From Plantago major (Eukaryota > Streptophyta > Magnoliopsida > Lamiales > Plantaginaceae), in contig CM048841.1 in assembly GCA_026545765.1 (NCBI GenBank), positions 7,413,145 through 7,477,144 of the forward strand: a stretch of DNA of 64,000 bases. Reading direction: 5' to 3'. A model generated the notes under the pieces. It searched no databases, was not told the origin of the DNA, and was given only the letters and a program-made list of their open reading frames with translations. Below are positions 58,104 to 64,000 of this stretch, one piece after another. A program made the position numbers and the translations under genes. Position 1 is the stretch's first letter. Every line of letters starts with the position of its first letter.

Positions 58104-58149
<46 letters not shown>

Positions 58150-58663
58150 CAGGAACTATTAATCTTGGATTATGGTATGCATGTGATACAAACACTAATC
58201 TAGTGGGATTTAGTGATTCTGATTGGGCTGGTGATCTAGATGATAGAAAATCCACTAGTGGAGGTTGCTTTTATCTTGGTTCTAATTTAGTGTCTTGGTA
58301 TAGCAAGAAACAGAACTGTGTGTCACTCTCAACAGCTGAATCTGAATATATAGCAGCTGGGAGTTGTGTGACTCAACTGGTATGGTTGAAAAAATATGAT
58401 ACATGACTACAGTCTTCAAAGTGATACCCTGTTGATGTTCTGTGATAACTTTAGTGCCATAAATATTTCTAAGAACCCTGTTCAGCACTCACGCATGAAA
58501 CAAATAAACATTAGGCATCATTTTCTTAGGGATTTGGTCAATTTGCGGTAATTGATATAGAACACATAGATACAACCAATCAACTTGTAGATATCTTTAC
58601 CAAGCCATTGGATAGTGAGAGATTCTTCATTCTTAGGAGATCTCTTGGTCTGTGCTCTCTGTG
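57721..58663 (+). pseudogene. SIRE pol remnant: RT end and RNase H with an in-frame (ta)n expansion
   Basis: QEKYARNLIKKFGLEICKP and GEDVDPTLYRSMTG are the RT connection. [12 protein letters not shown] leads into a (ta)n tract (57998-58148), after which [20 protein letters not shown] resumes. RNase H follows ([35 protein letters not shown]). The pol tail (NKH-like region, then NQLVDIFTKPLDSERFFILR) ends near 58663. Stops and shifts occur near 57718, 58395 and 58540. The conserved order is clear despite the repeat. Confidence 0.85.
57998..58148. repeat. (ta)n microsatellite with ata-cat variants
   Basis: About 150 bp of ta with interspersed tacata and tacatacata. It lies exactly where copia elements encode the conserved Arg-Tyr-Ile-Lys-Gly stretch, so the repeat grew from a short native tatata. 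Confidence 0.92.
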
Positions 58664-60207
58664 ATCTTCGTTGTTGAACCCAATGTTGACTAAACATCAC
58701 AATCAACATGGGCAGTCCTGATGTAATTTTGTCCTGCTTCTTTGTTCTGTTATTGTGCTTCTGTGCTTGTCTCTGGTTGTTGTTGCTTTACGACTAAAAA
58801 AGGGGTTCTTTGGATTTGAAAGACTGCTTGAAACCAAGGTTTAAAGGTCTCTAGTTTGGAGTGTGCTTGTTTTCATATAAAATCCATTTGTGCTGATTTT
58901 GGTTACTTTTGCTACTCGTACACCCTCCCTTCGCACTTGATGTTACCTCCTGCTTTTGTTCCAACAATTAAATGGAAACAAAGAAAAGGGCTCCAAGTGT
59001 TTCCATCGAGGGTCGTGTTGGGAAGGACCAAATACTTCCCACATACCGGCGTGTCCAATGTTGTCATATGTCCGTGAGGGTTGATGGCCTGTACTTTCAA
59101 CTAACACGCACAAAAGTGATGATCTTCGTAATGCTGCTGGATCACTTGCAAAATTGAGTACCAATTTGCCCAATGAGTGTCTTTTATGCCATGAGACGTG
59201 TGTTTACCTTACTCCGCATAAGCTTAGGCTTTGGACGGGATTCATACGTGTTCCAATTATTTGACATGGTTCACTGTCTCATGGTCATCCCCACTCAAAA
59301 TCAAGGTATTTGCTTTAAAATTGAGGTGATGTCGAGTGTGTTTCTTTGGTGCTCCCCTCTCTTTCTTTTTTACCTTCAGCATTAAGTGGTGTTAACCTGA
59401 TCTGCACTCTCTTTACTTGGTTTTCTGGACAGCTTACAATAAGAGTGGTTTGATTTTTCTATGTTACCCTCAATGATGAGTCAACTTTCAGTTCAACAGA
59501 GACTTTAAATGTTTTTTCTTCTTATGATGTGTTTTTTTCTGTGTTGCTTTGTGTGTTTTGGGTTTGAGGGGGAGTATAGGTCCAAAAATTCCTTTGGTTT
59601 TTTGTTTGGGCCTCTTGCATTGTATTCCTGCTCTATAAAAAGTCTTTTTTTAAGAATCAAGATTTTTGGTCAACCTCCCTAAGGTTAATCTGTTTATCTG
59701 ATTACTTTGGCTTAACGGATAACTGTTTTACTTGCAACTTTAATCCTTAATTAACAGTTGTGCACATATTTTGTTGCTTTGATATATGTTTGCATGAATC
59801 TACCTTGAAACAAACCCAACAACACTCATCATGACTTATCTTGTAAGTTGTGTAAATGACCATCCACTTCGATCCTAAAACTGCCCTCCAGCTGATCCAA
59901 CCTCTATTCCTGCTTCTGCTACCACCTTTACCAGTGTTGACGACAATGTTGAGTCAGCATCGTTTCTCCGCATTGGTACTTTGTCTGTAGGTCCTCAACA
60001 GATTACCAAGATGTTGAAGTTTTCAAAGAAATTTCTTTCTTTCTTTCCTCAACAGATTACCAAGATGTCTGTAGGTTCTCAGCCTAACTTGTTGAACTCT
60101 TGGTATTTTGTATTAAGGGGGAGTTCTTGTAGCAAGGGGGAGTTGCTTGATATTATCTTGTTTTTCCTACTAACTACGTGTTTTGGTTTTGTGAAGAAAG
60201 GCAAGAA
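58664..60207 (+). other. Post-pol region of the SIRE element
   Basis: No recognisable env-like ORF. Small ORFs (58856-59077, 58972-59157) match nothing I know. cctcaacagattaccaagatg occurs twice (about 59993 and 60052), a local duplication. The gttg...caac motif occurs at 58669-58711 and 59934-59962. Confidence 0.45.
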
Positions 60208-60219
60208 TTAAGGGGGAGA
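60208..60219 (+). promoter_or_regulatory. Polypurine tract of the SIRE element
   Basis: taagggggaga runs up to the 3' LTR start. It is a standard plus-strand primer. Confidence 0.8.
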
Positions 60220-60220
60220 T

Positions 60221-61085
60221 TGAAAGTGCGATTTATTACACTTGTTTTATTAATTCGGCCTTTCTTCGTTTATTAACCGGTTCGACAATTGTAGTTGTTT
60301 TTCTATGGATATTTTGTAGGAAATAACAAGTTAGGCTGCAACATAAGTCAATGGACTGGACTTGGCCGATTTGGGCCTTAAGGAAAAGATCTAGAAGATC
60401 CAGCAAACAAACGTGAAAAACTCTGAACGCTAGAAGGGAAGAGTTGGGACGCTTGCTTGAAAAAGAAGGAAGGAGTTTGAAGATTCTTGGACACAAGGAA
60501 AGAATTTGAAGCAAGATGGAAACAAGATTTATGAAGATAAAACTTAAGGAAACTTTCCTTCTGACAGAACACGTGAGGCTGGCAACATATTTTCAGCGTT
60601 CTTCTTGCTGATCGAAGAGCACCAGTATAAGACAAGAAGAACGATTGCAAGAAGACTATGCCTTTGATCAGCATCAATTCACATTATTGAGATTATGTCT
60701 TCTTGCTTTACTCGACATTGATATCGAAATCACTTGTGAGTAGTCTCTAAGGGTTGAAATTTACTTTAGTATTATCAAACTAGAATAGGTTTTGTTTCTC
60801 TGTCCTAGGTCTAGTGTTTGCAATTTAATCATTCATTTATGATTGATTAAACGTAGTTTTTGTAATTCTACTTTTTCTGATAGTGGAAATTTAGTCTACG
60901 ATCAAGATATTTTATATATCTTGCTAGAATTTTCGTGGTGTTCAAGATTTTTATCTCACGCAAACTACTGCTCGCTCATCGCTCGTTGTTGTCGTTTATT
61001 GTTGAAGACGTTGTTGACTCATCATCTTAGTCAATATCGTCTGAAACTTGTCCAGAGTACCAATCCCGGTCCAAAAGTTCTATCA
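60221..61085 (+). repeat. 3' LTR of the SIRE element (LTR D)
   Basis: 865 bp, tgaaagtgcgattta to ccaaaagttctatca. The central and 3' parts differ from LTR C by many substitutions and small indels. Confidence 0.87.
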
Positions 61086-61264
61086 TTTTCAAATTTCCTG
61101 TAGAATTTCCTCGGCTTTTAAATATTTTACATCACAAAGTCATGTGGTGTACTTAAAAAGGTACTCATGGATATTTTTAAGTAATACTATAATGTGTTAA
61201 ACAAAAACGAAACTAATTATATTTAGCCATTCATCAGTGTTTTAACATAAAATATTAACTATTA

Positions 61265-61450
61265 CTTCCTCAGATCCAGTAAGAACTAGAAAAAAAAAAA
61301 GAAACGCATTTATATTGGTAAAATGTACTTACTTGATTTATTTTCATGATATAATTTTATTATACTCATTTGTGGTGTAATTTGAGAATAATTTGTGGTC
61401 AAAATTCGTAAACAAAGTCAACTATGAACTTTTTATTGGGTTGGAGGGAG
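61265..61450. mobile_element. Stowaway-like MITE (186 bp)
   Basis: The left end cttcctcagatccagtaaga and the inverted right end ctccctccaacccaataaaa are Stowaway-like, with TA on both sides (61263-61264 and 61451-61452). Non-coding. Confidence 0.68.
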
Positions 61451-61691
61451 TATTTAACAGAAATAATTTATTTATATTCGTGTAGACACCGATGTTCTTT
61501 TTTTTCCGGAAATACATTCATGAAAACTTCAGAGTTAAAAAGTGATTACACTGGAACAATCTGATGGGTGGCCCAATCCGAGAGCACACAAAGTGCACAG
61601 GAATGAAGTTTGTGGGATGAGCATATCAATTGGAGAGTATCCCTCTAACCACAAGAGAAAACGGTTCGAGTCTATGCCCGCCTCCCACAAG

Positions 61692-61796
61692 CACTACAAG
61701 AAAAAACATAAATTTTGTCACCGTAGATACTTTATTGTGACAATTTTCTGATTTGTCACTATTACATTGTCACAACAAATGCATTTTCTTGTAGTG
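61692..61796. mobile_element. 105-bp mini-CACTA element
   Basis: Starts CACTACAAGAAAA and ends ttttcttgtagtg, a 13-bp perfect terminal inverted repeat. Internally tgtgacaattt and tgtcacaacaaa form further inverted motifs. Flanking triplets aag and agg match at two of three positions. Much too short to encode a transposase. Confidence 0.78.
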
Positions 61797-61925
61797 AGGG
61801 GACCGACCCATCGAAAAGTTTCCCTGTGCATGAGTCAAGATAAAGTGCACAAAAATGTATATATGTTCTTTATGGCAACATATCACCAAGAGAGCAACCT
61901 ATGAGTAATCGCTAGCTAAAACTGT

Positions 61926-63473
61926 TGATGAGTCGGTTTTACATCGTTTCATCTGGTCTTTTTTACCATCTTTATGTTATCCTTAAGTATAGTTTTAGTA
62001 GTTTTCTTAGAGTCTTTTTACTTGTTTTGTTCTTTGTGTATTTTGCAGGTTTTGGTTGAACCGCACTAATTGAAGGCAAAAAGGGTGTATTTTACATGCA
62101 TCTGGAAGATATGGAAGTCCCAATGCCTCGTATGGTTGCTAGAAGTGGAGCGGAGAAGCCAAAATACCAAGAATCGAGGTTAAAAGGAGCAAAATCGAGT
62201 AAAAAAGGACAAAAGGGCAAAATTGTAAATTGCTGGAAGAAGTGGCGAACGCCAACTTGAAGGTGGCGCCTGCCAAACGAGCTGTAGCTCTGGCGGGCAA
62301 TTAAGTCGGGGTTCAAGGCGCCATGGATCGAATCCTGGCGCCCGCCAAGATATCTTTGGCGTCCGCCAAGATATCGACCATGGCGGACGCCAGGTCTATC
62401 TTGGCGGACGCCAGGTCTATCTTGGCGGACGCCATCACATGTTAGAAGAGACGAATTTCGCCGTGTTATTTCCTAATTCGCTTCAGACTTCGTTTTCTTT
62501 CTTGGTATTAGTAAAACATCAACCATTACTTTTGAAGATTCATTCTATTGTCAAAAACACACACTTTGCTCTAGAGCTAGACCTAGTTTCAAAGGCAATT
62601 ACCCGATTTGAGGTAACTGAACCATTTTCTCTTGTAATTCGACGATTGACGTTGATTGGGAGATTATCTACACAGCTTTAGCATCGATTCGTTTTCGTTC
62701 TACAATTTCTACCTAGGGTTTGTGACAACGAAGGGTAAAATTGTATCAATCCTCTCGAATCTTTATTTTGTGCTTGAGATTATGTTTATTGCTAGTATGA
62801 TTATGCTTTCGCTTGTCATGAGTAACTAAACACCCCTATTATGGGGTGGTGACTGATTCAATGCATGCTAGCTAGGGTTTGTTTGATTCGAAGTGCATCG
62901 GGATTTGATTACTTGTGCCTTTTAGATTAGTTACTATTCCTGCTATCACGTTTGATGATCTTCTAGAGAAAATCACTGTTAGATTAGGCATTTAAGCCTT
63001 GCAAACCAAAATGTCTTTCGTCTTGCTTGATCTAACAGTTAGTTGCAAACAGTGATAGTAGGTTAGTCGAATTGATTGTAGCCTAGTGAAACTGACGCCT
63101 TCACTAGTGCTATTTGTTTTTTAACTCAAGACTGTGACAACTTGCGTAGTCAATCCCGTAAATCACATGTATCCTGCTAGCTAGCTTGTTGACGTTACCA
63201 CTCCATAATTTTCCCCCATTCATATTTCAATCTCGTTAGTGTTAAATCGGTTTCTAGTAGTTGTTTACTTTAGTTTATCATCTCGCTGCCGAAGCAAACA
63301 AACCTTAGATGCTTTTCATATTGTTACTTTTATTCGTAAATTGTAGCTCAGCCTAGTTAAGTCCCTAGAGACCGATCTCGGGGTTAACTTCACTACACTA
63401 CAGGTTTTCGTAGTGTTGAGAGTTATCTCTTGGCTAAGTAAACAAATATTAAAACTTTGATATTGACACATCA
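61926..63473 (+). repeat. Solo LTR (about 1.55 kb) of an LTR retrotransposon
   Basis: Starts TGATGAGTCGG, ends GACACATCA, and is flanked by a perfect 5-bp duplication actgt (61921-61925 and 63474-63478). No coding domain, PBS or second LTR is present. The size suggests a gypsy family, but the family was not identified. Orientation is assumed from TG...CA and is symmetrical, so the strand is uncertain. Confidence 0.75.
62330..62440. repeat. Inverted minisatellite inside the solo LTR
   Basis: Units of ttggcgtccgccaagatatc on the left and tatcttggcggacgccaggt on the right are inverted copies. The right unit repeats about three times at a 21-bp period. The stretch can fold into GC-rich hairpins. 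Confidence 0.7.
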
Positions 63474-63609
63474 ACTGTCAAGTCTTCACCCACAAGCCAT
63501 ACGGGGTCCGGGACGATACAAATGATATCGGAGTAGTACCACCCCCAAAGGACGAGATTATGAATGATTGGTGTTGATACACTGCTACCCCACCTAGCAA
63601 GCTCGACAA

Positions 63610-64000
63610 TGAAAGTGCACTGTTTTGTACTACGTTACATCAACAATGAATTTAACAATCTAGGTTTTACTGTGCGGGGCATTATTGTAATATTGTCTTC
63701 TTCACTAATGTTTAACCTAGTTCGATAGTTTTGGTTTCTTGTGTTAACAGGTCAAAATTTAGATGTTTTAAAAGAGTCTTGAATAGATTGGAGTATTTAG
63801 AGAAAAGATTGAAGAAAAAGATTCTCTAGAGAAAATATCTCAACAGGACTCTTGAAGATGAGGATAAGCATGGAAAGAAGATCTGGACTTGATTATTGAC
63901 AATGTTATATATACAAGATCAAGAAAAGAAACAAGTAACGAGATTAGAAGCATTCTTAGCATATTATTGATATTTCTTCTAGTCTTGATACTTAATAGTT
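63610..64000 (+). repeat. Start of another SIRE-like LTR, cut by the window edge
   Basis: tgaaagtgcactgttttg at 63610 resembles the first bases of LTRs A-D. gttcgatagttttggtttctt followed by aacaggtcaaaa parallels the order seen in those LTRs (gttcgacaattgtagttg, then taggaaataac). It is more diverged than A-D, so it is a related but different family. Confidence 0.45.

Larger units (their letters stand above)
54281..61085 (+). mobile_element. SIRE-type copia element with internal deletion
   Basis: LTR C (54281-55175), PBS (55178), gag, protease, a pol fragment, post-pol region, PPT (60208-60219) and LTR D (60221-61085). Flanks ttttg (54276-54280) and ttttc (61086-61090) are a 4/5 match for a target duplication. 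The integrase and most of RT are deleted. LTRs C and D are clearly more diverged than those of the Ale-like element, so it is older. Confidence 0.9.

Noticed and set aside
57938..58255. Tyr/Ile-repeat proteins on both strands
   Set aside because: These are translations of the (ta)n microsatellite.
58669..60207. Envelope-like gene after SIRE pol
   Set aside because: Looked for because SIRE elements may carry one, but no signal peptide, transmembrane segment or long ORF supports it here.

Overview
This window is plant nuclear DNA, almost certainly from a eudicot. It has spliced genes with GT-AG introns, TATAAATA boxes, and every major class of plant transposable element. CACTA, Tat-type Ty3/gypsy, SIRE-type and Ale-type Ty1/copia, PIF/Harbinger, L1-LINE, Stowaway, Mutator-like and Helitron-like sequences are all present. 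No bacterial, organellar, rRNA or tRNA genes were seen. A small captured NLR-like start in one element hints at an asterid, but the species cannot be fixed from the sequence.

Only two ordinary host genes are visible. One is a four-exon L-gulonolactone-oxidase-like flavoprotein gene at 9427-12275. The other is an intronless AP2/ERF (DREB-type) transcription factor at 39737-40279. The rest is transposon DNA in nested or serial layers.

Layout: (1) 1-6860 is the 3' part of a CACTA element with two decayed genes. It inserted inside the zinc knuckle of a minus-strand copia gag (6861-7600), whose LTR is at 7651-8436. (2) 9.4-12.3 kb holds the oxidase gene. (3) 12.8-15.66 kb holds a foldback element with a ccatgg minisatellite, a Helitron-like 3' end and an AT-rich minisatellite. 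(4) 15665-30130 is a roughly 14.5 kb Tat-lineage gypsy element. Its 5' LTR is broken and scrambled, its gag-pol is decayed, and its long 3' part holds minus-strand genes. The largest has an apparent TATA box, leader intron and four exons. (5) 30.1-37.3 kb holds a copia fragment, two Stowaway MITEs, a PIF/Harbinger element and microsatellites. (6) 37374-39424 is a 5'-truncated LINE with 23-bp target duplications, about 290 bp upstream of the ERF gene. (7) 41321-42510 is a Mutator-like TIR element carrying a short NLR-like fragment. (8) 43045-61085 holds three LTR elements in series: an Ale copia (43045-47712), a gutted SIRE derivative (47803-53949) with a nested solo LTR, and an internally deleted SIRE (54281-61085). 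(9) 61.2-64 kb holds a MITE, a 105-bp mini-CACTA, a solo LTR and the start of another SIRE-like LTR.

Most element boundaries rest on target-site duplications read directly: GAAAA, AGCTG, TGAAA, ACTGT, and the 23-bp LINE duplication. Protein family assignments come from recognised motifs and were not searched against any database.
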